A stretch of DNA of 64,000 nucleotides from Lachnospiraceae bacterium (GCA_902363675.1 CABJAV010000005.1:78117-142116), one strand, 5' to 3'. Positions 27,148-36,312 are shown, numbered from the stretch's first letter. Notes: generated by a model not told the origin, from the sequence alone. Numbers and translations are program-made.

Positions 27148-27193
27148 TGTTCCCTGCGGGAATCGAACCCACAACTAGCGCTTAGGAGCTCGA
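27148..27193 (-). other. 3' half of a tRNA-Arg(CCT) gene, likely attachment-site scar
   Basis: On the minus strand CTCCTAA (anticodon loop with CCT), GCGCT (anticodon stem 3' arm), a T arm GTGGGTTCGATTCCCGC and acceptor 3' strand AGGGAAC plus discriminator A are all present. The D arm and 5' acceptor strand are missing: the sequence 5' of the loop does not pair. This is what remains when an element integrates at a tRNA 3' end and leaves one duplicated half. Confidence 0.75.
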
Positions 27194-27433
27194 GATACCA
27201 CTGTAAATACATACAATGATTAGTCAACCTAAGTCAAGGAAATCCTTGGTTTTCTTATTAGATTAACTATATTATAACGTGCTGTAGGTCGGATGTCGAT
27301 GATTTTTTGACCATATTTTACTCGGATTTACTTACTGCTACTTCTAGATAAAAAGATGGAAGCAGTTGCTCCGTACTTCCCCATTTTACTAATTCAGCCA
27401 TACATCATTTTTGCTCATACTATTTTCTCCATA

Positions 27434-28055
27434 TTATTTTTCAAACTCTGGTTTCCAGTTTGCAAACTGTACAAGCTGTTCATCCGTGCGGTGATAATAT
27501 CTTTCATTCTTGTCCAGCTTTGCAATCTGTTCCATTTCTTCATCTGTTAATGCAAAATCAAAGATATCCATATTGTCCTTAATGTGTTCTGCATTTTTAC
27601 TTCCAGGAATTATAACAAATCCCATCTGAGTATGCCAACGGAGAATAACCTGTGCAGGTGTTTTTCCATATTTTTTGCCAAGTCCTGCAAATACCAACTC
27701 ATTCATTAATGCTGTATCTCCATGTCCCAGCGGATACCAGCTCATAAGCTTAATTCCATATTTGTCTAAAGTTACACGAAGTTCTTTCTGTGTGAAATAT
27801 GGATGTACTTCCACCTGAATAAACTGAGGTACAATTTCCCACTTTGTCTCCAACTCTTCCATATATTTTCCTTCAAAATTCGAGATACCAATGGATTTTG
27901 CTTTGCCCTCTCTATACGCTTTTTCAAGCATTCTGTATCCGGCAAGCCAGTTGCCTGCAGGCTGGTGTATATAAAGTAAATCCACATAATCAACACCAAG
28001 TCTTTCTAGAGTTTCTTCTACAGTATTCTCATTTTCATATTCACTAGTATAGCGT
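27434..28055 (-). pseudogene. Aldo/keto reductase, C-terminal part (split by ISL3 insertion)
   Basis: This carries residues from the middle to the C-terminus of an AKR: VEETLERLGVDYVDLLYIHQ, AKSIGISNFEGKYMEELE, then VEVHPYFTQKELR, SWYPLGHGD and VIIPGSKNAEHIKDNMDIF. The His of IHQP and the NADPH-binding IPGSKN segment are intact. The N-terminal part is at 29679-29911 on the other side of the insertion. The interrupted gene encoded an enzyme of about 280 residues; both parts are on the minus strand. Confidence 0.92.
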
Positions 28056-29678
28056 TTTTAAATGGCTCTTCATTAGGATGTGTGGTATAGAAAATCGGCT
28101 CAAAGCCGCATAAAACTTGAAAAAGCATATGGGCTCTATTATAATTTTTTTGTCCAGAAAAAATTGTAAAAGAAAGAGTCACCATATGCTCAATAAAAAT
28201 TGTATCAAAACTATCCTAAATGTCAAGCACACTTGTATTGATAAAGTTACTATGCTCGCAGATACCTCTATCATGATTGAGGTGCATGCCACCAAAGGCG
28301 AGCAGTGTCGATGTGGCATTTGTGGAAAAAAATCAAAGTTCTATGACAATGGTAATGAAGGTGCCAGAACCTGGAGAGCCTGCGACTGGGCAGGACATAA
28401 AGTTATTCTGGTTGGACCCTCTTGCAGAGTCAATTGTAAGGAACATGGTGTCGTTACATGCCGCTTCCCTTGGGCTAGACATGGTTCTCGCTTTACACGT
28501 AAATTCGAGGAACAGACTGCTTGGATGGCTGTTAATTGTTCTCGTGTAGCAGTTGCTGCATTCATGAGAATTTCATGGAATACAGTAGGTCCTATCATCG
28601 AACGTGTTGAGAAAGACCTTGCTATTAATCCAAATGCAAGATTTGATAACCTTGTTCGTATTGGTGTTGATGAAACAAGCTATCGCAAGGGACATAAATA
28701 CATCACAACAGTCGTTAATCATGATACGGGCAATGTCATCTGGGTTGCCAAGGGGCATGGAAAAACTATTTTTGAGCAGTTCTTTAAGCTGCTTACACCA
28801 GAACAGAGAAACAGCATTCAGCTGGTATCTGGTGACGGTGCTAAATGGATTGATGAATGTATAAAAGAATACTACCCGAATGCTAACCGTTGTGTGGATC
28901 CATTCCATGTTATTGAATGGGCAATGGATGCTCTTGATTCGGTTCGAGTAGATGCCTGGCGGGAAGCAAAAGCAGCTACAAAGGAGCAGCCAAAAGCCAA
29001 AAGAGGTCGTCCCAAGAAGGGCACTCCATCAAAAGATACCACTGCCACAGAACTCAAAAATTCTAAAATGGCATTGGGTAAAGCCCCTTCAAATCTTACT
29101 CCTAACCAACAGGCTAAGGTTGAGTGGATAGCAAAAACAGACCCACGATTGTATCGTGCATACAAACTCAAGGAATCCTTACGTCTAGTTTTCTATAACG
29201 ACACCGTAGAAGATGCGAAGGAGTCTCTTGATGCTTGGTTTAAATGGGCAAGGCATTGTAGAATATCTGCATTTGTTGAACTACAAAAAAAGATAAAACG
29301 GCATAAGCAATCAATACTGAATACAATAGAGTATGGATTAACCAATGCAAGGATTGAGGCAATAAACAACAAAATAAAGCTATCAATACGAATGACTTAT
29401 GGATTTCGAAACTTAGATAACATGATGGCAATGATAATGCTAAGGTGTTCCGACATAAAGGTTCAACTGCCATGGGAAAAGGATGAATGGTCTTCCTTCT
29501 TCTGCTTTGGCTAGGATATCCAGTATATAAATCAGCCGCAAGGGTGCATGCACCACTCCGTGGAAACCCTTGCCCCTGATTTATATACCAGATGAAAAGT
29601 AGTCAAGCAGAATAAAGGATAAGTGTGTTGCCAGAGGCAGCTACCTGCTCACACATTCTGATGATGCCTCTTTTAAAT
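28056..29678 (+). mobile_element. ISL3-family insertion sequence with 8-bp target duplication
   Basis: The element occupies 28064-29670 (1607 bp). Its ends are imperfect 21-bp inverted repeats: GGCTCTTCATTAGGATGTGTG on the left and, read inward from the right, GAGGCATCATCAGAATGTGTG. TTTTAAAT flanks it on both sides (28056-28063 and 29671-29678), the 8-bp duplication expected for ISL3. One transposase gene fills it. It interrupts an aldo/keto reductase gene. Confidence 0.92.
28186..29514 (+). CDS. tnp: ISL3-family transposase
   Basis: A 442-residue transposase. The N-terminal zinc-finger region has CRCGICGKKSKFYDNG with further Cys/His downstream, followed by a helix-turn-helix (VAAFMRISWNTVGPIIERV) and a DDE catalytic core: first Asp in RIGVDETSYRKGHKY, second in VSGDGAKW with VDPFHVIEWAMD, Glu in TNARIEAINNKIK. 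The basic insert KAKRGRPKKGTPSKD resembles an AT-hook. The start at 28186 is preceded by GAAAGAG. Intact reading frame and a clear target duplication suggest recent insertion and an active element. Confidence 0.93.
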   Translation: MLNKNCIKTILNVKHTCIDKVTMLADTSIMIEVHATKGEQCRCGICGKKSKFYDNGNEGARTWRACDWAGHKVILVGPSCRVNCKEHGVVTCRFPWARHGSRFTRKFEEQTAWMAVNCSRVAVAAFMRISWNTVGPIIERVEKDLAINPNARFDNLVRIGVDETSYRKGHKYITTVVNHDTGNVIWVAKGHGKTIFEQFFKLLTPEQRNSIQLVSGDGAKWIDECIKEYYPNANRCVDPFHVIEWAMDALDSVRVDAWREAKAATKEQPKAKRGRPKKGTPSKDTTATELKNSKMALGKAPSNLTPNQQAKVEWIAKTDPRLYRAYKLKESLRLVFYNDTVEDAKESLDAWFKWARHCRISAFVELQKKIKRHKQSILNTIEYGLTNARIEAINNKIKLSIRMTYGFRNLDNMMAMIMLRCSDIKVQLPWEKDEWSSFFCFG

Positions 29679-29911
29679 TAACTAAACCATATTTTTGTTG
29701 ATAGAAATATATTTTTTCTGTCAATTCCACTATCCTTGATTGCTCTTCCAACTGCACGCTCATTAAAATAACTCTGCGCCGTATCGATTGCACGGTATCC
29801 AACTTTAAGCGCATCGAGTACGCATCTTTCACATTCTTCCTTTGTAACCTGATATACGCCGTATCCGAGGATCGGCATCTTAACTCCATTGTTCAATGTA
29901 ACGTATTCCAT
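29679..29911 (-). pseudogene. Aldo/keto reductase, N-terminal part
   Basis: From the ATG at 29911 (GGAGG eight bases upstream) the reading is MEYVTLNNGVKMPILGYGVY, then DALKVGYRAIDTAQSYFNE and FLSTKIWFS, ending in TAA at the ISL3 edge. The active-site Asp/Tyr motif DTAxxYxNE is intact. Removing the element and one target duplication does not restore the frame: between FLSTKIWFS and EYENENTVEETLERL an extra 23 bp bounded by TAGT repeats remain, so the gene may have been broken before ISL3 arrived. Confidence 0.88.
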
Positions 29912-29967
29912 TTGCAATTCCTCCTTCTTGAAACATCAGCCCATTTCATTTTATCTGTCCTTATTAT

Positions 29968-30004
29968 AAAGAAAACGAGACCTGATAAGAAGTCTCGTTT
30001 TGTT
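29968..30004 (-). terminator. Terminator behind the LysR gene
   Basis: AAAACGAGAC pairs perfectly with GTCTCGTTTT around a 10-nt loop; on the minus strand it ends in TTTTCTTT, 45 bp after the LysR stop. Confidence 0.8.
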
Positions 30005-30045
30005 ATGCAGTATAAACCTTTAGGTTTGCGCTTATACACACATCC

Positions 30046-30936
30046 TTATTTGATCTGCCGGATAGCCTTTATCAATCGCTTGACCTTATCCGACGGGGTT
30101 TTCGAGTGAAGTATTCCAAACGGCATGGCGTAATCCCATTCCACCGGAATAATTTTGATCAACGGATGAACACTTTCCCAGCTTTTGAACGCAAGAAGAA
30201 CCTCATTCTCATTCTCACACCGGTTAAACGCTTCCACATTATACAGATCAAAATCTACGATGTTGATTTCCGGATGATTCCTGATCATATCATCTCTTAA
30301 CCGATCTCCGTAATAACTCCAGCCTCTTTGCATGAGCATGAAATTTTCTCCCGCCAGATCATCCAATGTAATCTTTTTCTTTTCCGCCAGCCCATGATGA
30401 ATCGATACCGCTACACAAAACGGTTCTCTTGAGATCTCAGTGCCGTCGCATCCTCTGAGTTTTAACATTGTTTCATCAAATATTCCGGCTACAACATCGA
30501 TATTCTGCCCCAGATTTGCCAATATCTCTCTTGCATTCTCCAAGGTATTTTCAAATGTGATCAGCTTAAACTTCATATCCGGATATAGATTCTGGATCTG
30601 TGGCCACAGATCCACAAATACCTGTGGCGGCGTCATCGGCGAGATTCCGACGCGGATCACATCGTCCGATACCTGCATTGCCTCTTTCGCCCGCTGCACC
30701 GACTCCTTGCAATACCCGATGATATATTTTGCGTCATTGTAGATCGACTGTCCGGCTTCCGTTACCACAAGCCCTCTGTGCGTCCTGTCAAAAAGCTTCA
30801 TACCAAGACTTGCCTCAAGCGAATTGATCTGTTTGATGACCGCCGGAGCCGATATATACAACTGTTCCGCTGCCTTGCTGAAACTTCCCGCCTCAACAAC
30901 GCACAAAAACGTATCCTACTGCGGATTATACATCAT
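30046..30936 (-). pseudogene. LysR-family regulator with an amber codon at position 7
   Basis: From the ATG at 30936 (AGGAGG eight bases upstream) the frame reads MMYNPQ, TAG (30916-30918), then DTFLCVVEAGSFSKAAEQLY and continues open for 289 codons with a normal helix-turn-helix (APAVIKQINSLEASLGMKLF) and effector domain. The start of family members is like M..PQLxxFLxVVExGSF, so TAG appears to replace a Leu codon (one base from TTG). Downstream restart at a TTG or ATG would cut the first helix. The DNA here is GC-richer than its neighbours. It abuts the transporter/spermidine-synthase-like gene by 13 bp; a role in its control is inferred only. Confidence 0.8.
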
Positions 30937-30948
30937 GTCCGTTTCCTC

Positions 30949-32550
30949 CTACAATGAATTTAACACTCCCTGGATTCCGTCACGCTCGTAGATTCCCTTA
31001 TAATAGGCAACTTCCTCCCCGATCAGCTGATCGATCACCTGCATGCCGAGAAGTTCCACCGGAGCTTTATCATCCGTCAAAATATAATCGCCTTTTCCAT
31101 ATGGAGTGCTATCCGCGTATACCGTCTCCATCATGTTTCTTAAATCAGCATTTGTGATCTGCTTTGTATTTGCCTGCAGATTCTCCATGATCGACGGATT
31201 GTTCGATGCAAAAAGCTCGCGGTTCGTCGTATTCGCCACATCAACCGTATACTCCGCGTCAAACACCTGACCGATCGTATCGGAAAGATACTGATTGATG
31301 TTGCCATCTCCGCTGCCGCGCATGTTCATATTTACGACCATCACGCCGTCCTCGTTCAGATGATCCTTAACCAGTGTAAAAAATTCAACGGATGACATCT
31401 GGAAAGGAATCGTGATATCCTGATAGGCATCCACCATGATCACATCGTATTTCTTATCCATCGCATTCAGATAAGCTCTGCCGTCATAGGTCGTGACCGG
31501 CACATCCTCGGAGAGTGAGAAATACTTGCGCGAAAGCTGCGTGATCTTCTCATCGATCTCCACACCTTCCACGTTCATATCCCCGAGATACTTCCGGCAC
31601 TGTGTCGCATACGTTCCCGTTCCCATTCCAAGGATCAGCACATCCATATCCGATGGCTTCTTATCCGCCAGCATGAGCGGTGCCGCCATCGCGTAATCAT
31701 AATACATGCCTGTCAGCCTGTCCTGCTTCATATAGACCGACTGCACACCAAAAAGCACGTTGGTCGACAGTCTTACCGACGTGTCATCTTCCGATACCTG
31801 CAGATAATTGTAGACCGATTCACCCTCATAGGTGAGATCCTTCTCCCAGAATGCAAACGAATCCGAGTAACCAAGACCGCAGCACAGTGCAAAGATTACC
31901 ACCGATACGATCACTTTCTTTTTGCCTGCGCGGACATTGACAAAATACACGATTGCCAGAACCAGTAGAATTCCCGAGAAGATCAGAAACGTGATAGACG
32001 TTCCGACCGCCGGAATCGTCACGAAGGTCGGCACAAACGTACCGATGATACTTCCGATCGTGTTGAATGCCCCGAGTGTACCGACTGTCTTACCGTTATC
32101 ATCCAGACTGTCCACCGCATATTTTACAAGCGACGGTGTCACGGTTCCCAGTAAGAAAAGAGGAAATACAAAGATGACCATACATGCTGCAAACGCTGCA
32201 ATGATCAAAAAATTATTACTCACCGTAAAAATCAAAAGTGCCGAGATTCCGAGCACGATATATTTGCCCGCCACCGGGATCAGAGCGATCCAGATCGCAG
32301 CGATCAGGATTCTCGTGTACAGGCGGTCCGGATTCGGCGACTTGTCCGCACTTCTTCCTCCGTAAATATTGCCGAGCGCCATCGCGATCATGATGGTTCC
32401 GATAATGATCGTCCAGACGATCTGCGACGAACTGAAATACGGTGCCAACAGACGGCTCGCTCCCAACTCTACTGCCATAACGGACATTCCCGCAAAAAAC
32501 TCCGTCAGATACAAAAATAACTTATTCTTTAAAATTACGGTCTGTTTCAT
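30949..32550 (-). CDS. Fused membrane transporter-like and spermidine synthase-like protein
   Basis: A 533-residue protein. Residues 1-205 hold about six to seven membrane segments (FFAGMSVMAVELGASRLLAP near residue 20, then GTIMIAMALGNIYGGRSADK). Residues about 270-500 are an AdoMet-type Rossmann domain like spermidine synthase: DVLILGMGTGTYATQCRKYL, EGVEIDEKITQLSRKYF, YDVIMVDAYQDITIPFQM. The GxGxG loop and acidic residue for AdoMet are present, while the aminopropyltransferase gatekeeping Tyr/Asp set is not obvious. Such fusions are widespread in bacteria with no firm function. Start has GGGAGG. Base composition is GC-richer than the flanks, suggesting transfer. Confidence 0.8.
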   Translation of the reverse strand: MKQTVILKNKLFLYLTEFFAGMSVMAVELGASRLLAPYFSSSQIVWTIIIGTIMIAMALGNIYGGRSADKSPNPDRLYTRILIAAIWIALIPVAGKYIVLGISALLIFTVSNNFLIIAAFAACMVIFVFPLFLLGTVTPSLVKYAVDSLDDNGKTVGTLGAFNTIGSIIGTFVPTFVTIPAVGTSITFLIFSGILLVLAIVYFVNVRAGKKKVIVSVVIFALCCGLGYSDSFAFWEKDLTYEGESVYNYLQVSEDDTSVRLSTNVLFGVQSVYMKQDRLTGMYYDYAMAAPLMLADKKPSDMDVLILGMGTGTYATQCRKYLGDMNVEGVEIDEKITQLSRKYFSLSEDVPVTTYDGRAYLNAMDKKYDVIMVDAYQDITIPFQMSSVEFFTLVKDHLNEDGVMVVNMNMRGSGDGNINQYLSDTIGQVFDAEYTVDVANTTNRELFASNNPSIMENLQANTKQITNADLRNMMETVYADSTPYGKGDYILTDDKAPVELLGMQVIDQLIGEEVAYYKGIYERDGIQGVLNSL

Positions 32551-32564
32551 ATTGCCTCCCTGCT

Positions 32565-32876
32565 TTAAGCTGCTACGTTTATATTACAACTTAAGGTAGG
32601 GTCCATGTCAATACTTTTCTTTTCGAGACGCTTCTGGGCTTCTTTCTTCTCTTTGATGCGTTTTTGCTTATGCATCTCTAAGATTTTTTTCTCCCACGTA
32701 TCTCTCTTTTCCTTGTCCAGCTTCGTTTTTTCGCGCGACTCATCCCCGTTATCGTCTTCCGTGATCGCCCAGCCGCTCACACTGCCATCCACATTGATGA
32801 TCGTTCCTGCCGCTTTCACTTTTGCATAACTTAGTGCTGCTTCCGACACCCAACTGTTTCCAACTTTTACTGCCAT
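32565..32876 (-). CDS. Small basic/acidic protein, unknown
   Basis: A 103-residue protein with MAVKVGNSWVSEAALSYAKV at the N-terminus and a charged C-terminal coiled coil (KEKRDTWEKKILEMHKQKR, EKKEAQKRLEKK). No signal peptide or membrane segment. It overlaps the end of the fragment at 32867 by 10 bp, so the two were an operon. The charged tail recalls that of the GIG-motif protein at 21670, and both clusters carry IS110 remnants. I do not recognise a family. Confidence 0.55.
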   Translation of the reverse strand: MAVKVGNSWVSEAALSYAKVKAAGTIINVDGSVSGWAITEDDNGDESREKTKLDKEKRDTWEKKILEMHKQKRIKEKKEAQKRLEKKSIDMDPTLSCNINVAA

Positions 32877-33197
32877 GTTTTCCCTCCTGTTATACTCTTA
32901 CTGAATGTACAGATATTCGTATCATACACATTTGCGACACTTTCCTGCATCTGTGCCTTTTTTCGTGCTGCCTCCCGCTGCGCCTTCATCAGTTCCTTCA
33001 TTCTCTTATGCCGCTTGATCCACCAGGAGTCTTCCTTCTTTTGTGACTTCTTCGAGCTCTCCGTATTCATTGGGATTCCATCCCCATGATGTTCCTCGAT
33101 CAATGCACCAAATTTCTCTATGAGAAGACAGGATGTCTGAAACGGAAAATGCACCGAACGGTTTTCGATCGTATAGCCGAGTACCCATGCTTCATAA
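32867..33197 (-). pseudogene. 5'-truncated gene, cut by IS110 remnant 2
   Basis: The frame is open from the IS110 edge at 33197 and reads SYEAWVLGYTIENRSVHFPF, then IEKFGALIEEHHGDGIPMN and a lysine-rich tail (WWIKRHKRMKELMKAQREAA) to the stop at 32867. There is no start codon with a ribosome binding site, so the 5' part was lost when the IS110 sequence became joined. It lies directly upstream of the 103-residue gene. Confidence 0.6.
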
Positions 33198-33990
33198 GAA
33201 TCGTAATGCTATCTTAAGTAGTACTTATGCTGCCTGTGGTATTGCCTGATCTGGTCTTACAATGTCTCCCAACAGTTTCTTCGGATCATATTCTGAGTCT
33301 TTTGCGTCCTCTGTGACTGATTTTGGTCTCTCCGGTATGCTTGCCCGAACGGCAGGCTACCAATCCTAATCCGCTTAACTTCTGGATTTCCTTTACATTG
33401 TCAAATCTTGATATGTCCCCCATCTCTGCAAGTATCCCAGACAGGATGTTTTCACCGATTCCTGATATTGCCAGAATGTTCTTTGCATATGGAATCTCAT
33501 TGCATCTTTGGTTTAACTGGTTTTCTATATCTGAAAGCTGCTCATCAAGCTCGATAATCCGGCTGACGAACCACTTAACAGCCTGTCTGCCGGCATCCGC
33601 TCCATCCTTGATTCCTACGCTTTTCCTTGCGTATTCCAGAATAGATGATGCATTGGCATAGCCTCGTCCACGAAGCTTCGCCTCATGCCATATCTGTTTC
33701 TTATCATTTACAGCTGCAAGCTTAGTGCTCCAGTCTAACATGCTTTCAAAGCCATCTGCCGTATTACTAAAGCAAAAAGCGGACTTACTGAGCTCTCTTC
33801 CTCTGGTATCAATTGCCCTCACATAATGTGTCTCGCTGCCAATATCGCATCCTAATATCAGCATGTCATCACTGACGAATGAAAGCTTATCGTTTTTGTC
33901 AAACTTACCTTTGGTTTCCAACTCATGCAAGTAGATGCTTTTAACTCTGCCTTAATAGCATCAGCTTTTGCAATAATCTCCTGCTTCCTC
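33198..33990 (-). mobile_element. IS110-family element remnant, copy 2, internally deleted
   Basis: The transposase reading (33286-33930, 214 codons, TTG start) keeps the N-terminal Asp of the DEDD nuclease (ILGCDIGSETHYVRAIDTRG) and the C-terminal SGLGLVACRSGKHTGETK region, but the middle is missing: AAVNDKKQ joins directly to IWHEAKLRGRGYANASSILE, removing the Glu and the two further Asp. After HRGRKRL the frame shifts into a tail EYDPKKLLGDIVRP, a second deletion shared exactly with copy 1. Full-length proteins have about 400-430 residues, so it cannot be active alone. The upstream non-coding end reaches to about 33990; the 5' border is uncertain. Confidence 0.8.
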
Positions 33991-34128
33991 TATATTTATG
34001 TATTATTATAATACATTTTTTCATTCATAACATCTACCAACTTGACCTTGCAAATCCGCAATTTGAAATTACTTTACTTGAAATAATACGATTTATGAAT
34101 AATTTAACTTCAATAATGGAATGTTCTA

Positions 34129-34917
34129 TCATTTTTGTAATTTATTTCTATACTCGCTTGGTGTCAATCTATATTTTTCTTTAAAAACACGATTAAAAGT
34201 TCTAAGACTTCCAAAACCACTGTCCATCGAGATTTCTGTCAGGGTATCATCTGTAGTTTCAATTCTCTGACAGGCATAACCCAGACGCGCTTCATTCACA
34301 TATTGATTAAAACTGCTGTGAAATGTCTTTGAAAACAATCTGGATAATGAAAATTTGCTCACGCCAAGGTCATGTGCCATTCCATCAAGCGATATACTCT
34401 TATTAAAATTGGCAGAAATATATGATACGGTACGGTATATTATATCATCGCTGCCAATTTTGCTCTTTTCCACTAATTTCATCATCGGAATACATCTTGC
34501 CAGTATAATCTGCAAATAAGCTTGAACAACCCATATATCATTCTGCCCGGTATCTATTATGGATTCCACTGCTCTGTACACTTCATCCGGAATAACATCA
34601 CTTTTTACAACAGGATATTGTGGAGCATTATTCCTCAGTACATTTTCAAATCTACCAAAAATCATTTGTGGAGCATTAATAAAAACCGCCTCATTGACTT
34701 CTGATGAAAACACCTGATAATGATGAATAACATCAGGAAATACTACTCCTGTATCACCTGTTTCCATGTGATACAGCTCCTGTCCTACACCAAGCTCTAA
34801 TGTTCCTTTCGTAACGCATACAATTTCCATTGCATTATGCAGATGTGGTGGCTGGTGCCGTGGTTTCCGCTTTACTGCAATAATCTCTTCATTTGTATTT
34901 TCATATGTTAAATGCAC
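34129..34917 (-). CDS. AraC-family regulator of the lactose locus (left)
   Basis: A 262-residue regulator with an N-terminal cupin-like sugar-sensing domain (HLHNAMEIVCVTKGTLELGV, about residues 24-45, and DTGVVFPDVIHHYQVF) and two C-terminal helix-turn-helix motifs (ISLDGMAHDLGVSKFSLSRL and LTEISMDSGFGSLRTFNRVF, about 170-255). It lies 30 bp after the sugar symporter gene on the same strand, so it is probably cotranscribed. A second AraC gene is at 36894; both may bind the shared motif described at 36382 and 36829. Confidence 0.88.
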   Translation of the reverse strand: MHLTYENTNEEIIAVKRKPRHQPPHLHNAMEIVCVTKGTLELGVGQELYHMETGDTGVVFPDVIHHYQVFSSEVNEAVFINAPQMIFGRFENVLRNNAPQYPVVKSDVIPDEVYRAVESIIDTGQNDIWVVQAYLQIILARCIPMMKLVEKSKIGSDDIIYRTVSYISANFNKSISLDGMAHDLGVSKFSLSRLFSKTFHSSFNQYVNEARLGYACQRIETTDDTLTEISMDSGFGSLRTFNRVFKEKYRLTPSEYRNKLQK

Positions 34918-34947
34918 TCAGATCATCTCTCCCATATTATATGATAA

Positions 34948-36312
34948 TTACTTAATTCCTTTTTCTCTTCTAAGCTTTTCATTTGCAGCTTCTACATTCA
35001 TCTTTGAAAGAAGAATTGTAATAAGAATCTCAAATACAAATGGTAACCATAAATACATTACCTGAAGCATAGTAATTGCAGATGCTGGCTGAGTCGCATT
35101 TGTACCTACATAACCACTGATTTCAAGCAGCCATCCTACAATAGCTGTTCCAATTCCACCACCAATTTTGATTCCAAGTGATGTGCATGAATACATAGTT
35201 CCATCTACTCTCTTTCCCTGAGTCAGGTAAGTATACTCAGAGCACTCGGCAATTACTGCATTCATGTCTCCCTGCCAAGGTCCCTGTCCTAATGCTGCAA
35301 CTGCAGTAAACAGCATCATCAGTGGAACGCTTCCCATGTATCCTGCTACAATCACAAGTGCTCTTGCTATCGTAGCCAGAATATATCCACGTTTATTAAG
35401 CTTATACATTCCTTTCCACTTTCCAACAAGAGTTGGTGTGAAAATAAGTGCTATTATAAGAGGAATATTTACAGCCCACGCAAATACACCAAACAGATTT
35501 TTATTCTTAAGAACCCATGTACAATAATAAATACCTGCACCAATCATAGCACTGTATAACTGCTGCAAAATATAAGTTCCACAAATCATCATATAGTACT
35601 TATTCTTAGCAAGAAGCTTAAATGCCTGAACAAGACCATACTTCTTTTCTTCATCGTTCTCTATTCCGGAGTTAAGCTCCTCTTCCGGAAGCTCCTTAAC
35701 CGACAATCCTGAAATTGTATTTACTACAAGACCTATCACTGCATAAATAATAGCTACAAATCTCCATGCAGCAGCACCTCCACCGCATATATCAACAAAT
35801 GCAACTGTTATAGACTGAATTATAAGACTTGTTGAAAAGGCAAAAATAAAACGGTAAGAGCCCATCTGTACACGCTCTTTGCTGTTCTTTGTTACCAGCG
35901 AAGTAAGTGCAGAATAGGCAATATTATTTGCTGTGTAAAATACACCATTCAATAATGTATATGCTATAAAGAACCATGCATACTGAGCAGTCCTGCCCCA
36001 GCTTGTAGGAATTGCAAAAACTGCTACAAGTGTCAAAGCACAACCTATATAGCCATAAATCATCCAAGGCCTTGCTTTTCCAAGCTTTGTATGTGTTTTA
36101 TCAATAAGCGAACCAAAGAAAATATCTGTAAAACCATCAAATAATTTAGATGCTGCGATTAATGTTCCAACAATTCCTGATGCAAGTCCTATAGTATCTG
36201 TAAGATATACCATAACAAAGGACGTCAGGAATGCATATACTACATTTCCTGCAATATCACCGGAACCATAACCAATTTTGTTGTACCACTTTAAGTACGT
36301 CTTTTCTTCCAT
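34948..36312 (-). CDS. GPH-family sugar:cation symporter
   Basis: A 454-residue transporter of the glycoside-pentoside-hexuronide family (MelB, LacS, XylP relatives). Twelve membrane helices are expected; recognisable parts are KIGYGSGDIAGNVVYAFLTS at the start, FDGFTDIFFGSLIDKTHTKL (the family's D-x-x-T-D cation site with GxxxD/K loop) and GKARPWMIYGY. It lacks the C-terminal EIIA domain of LacS. Context with lacLM makes lactose or a galactoside the likely substrate. Start ATG follows GGAGGG. Its promoter region contains the bipartite motif at 36382-36426. Confidence 0.9.
   Translation of the reverse strand: MEEKTYLKWYNKIGYGSGDIAGNVVYAFLTSFVMVYLTDTIGLASGIVGTLIAASKLFDGFTDIFFGSLIDKTHTKLGKARPWMIYGYIGCALTLVAVFAIPTSWGRTAQYAWFFIAYTLLNGVFYTANNIAYSALTSLVTKNSKERVQMGSYRFIFAFSTSLIIQSITVAFVDICGGGAAAWRFVAIIYAVIGLVVNTISGLSVKELPEEELNSGIENDEEKKYGLVQAFKLLAKNKYYMMICGTYILQQLYSAMIGAGIYYCTWVLKNKNLFGVFAWAVNIPLIIALIFTPTLVGKWKGMYKLNKRGYILATIARALVIVAGYMGSVPLMMLFTAVAALGQGPWQGDMNAVIAECSEYTYLTQGKRVDGTMYSCTSLGIKIGGGIGTAIVGWLLEISGYVGTNATQPASAITMLQVMYLWLPFVFEILITILLSKMNVEAANEKLRREKGIK

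Larger units (their letters stand above)
26830..27430. other. Gene-free stretch with iteron-like repeats and a tRNA fragment
   Basis: No gene is supportable in these 600 bp. Two features stand out and are listed separately: three copies of a 12-bp motif at 27023-27086 and the 3' half of a tRNA gene at 27148-27193. The rest is AT-rich with scattered stops in all frames. Confidence 0.6.

Noticed and set aside
27148..27193. A functional tRNA gene
   Set aside because: Only the 3' half is present; the 5' acceptor strand and D arm do not exist upstream.
30949..32550. Canonical spermidine synthase (speE)
   Set aside because: The protein is fused to membrane helices and I cannot confirm the aminopropyltransferase residues, so a polyamine role is not claimed.
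20642..33490. Composite transposon bounded by active IS110 copies
   Set aside because: Both copies lack catalytic residues and copy 1 is only the 3' part, so they could not move the block by themselves; recombination is the better explanation.
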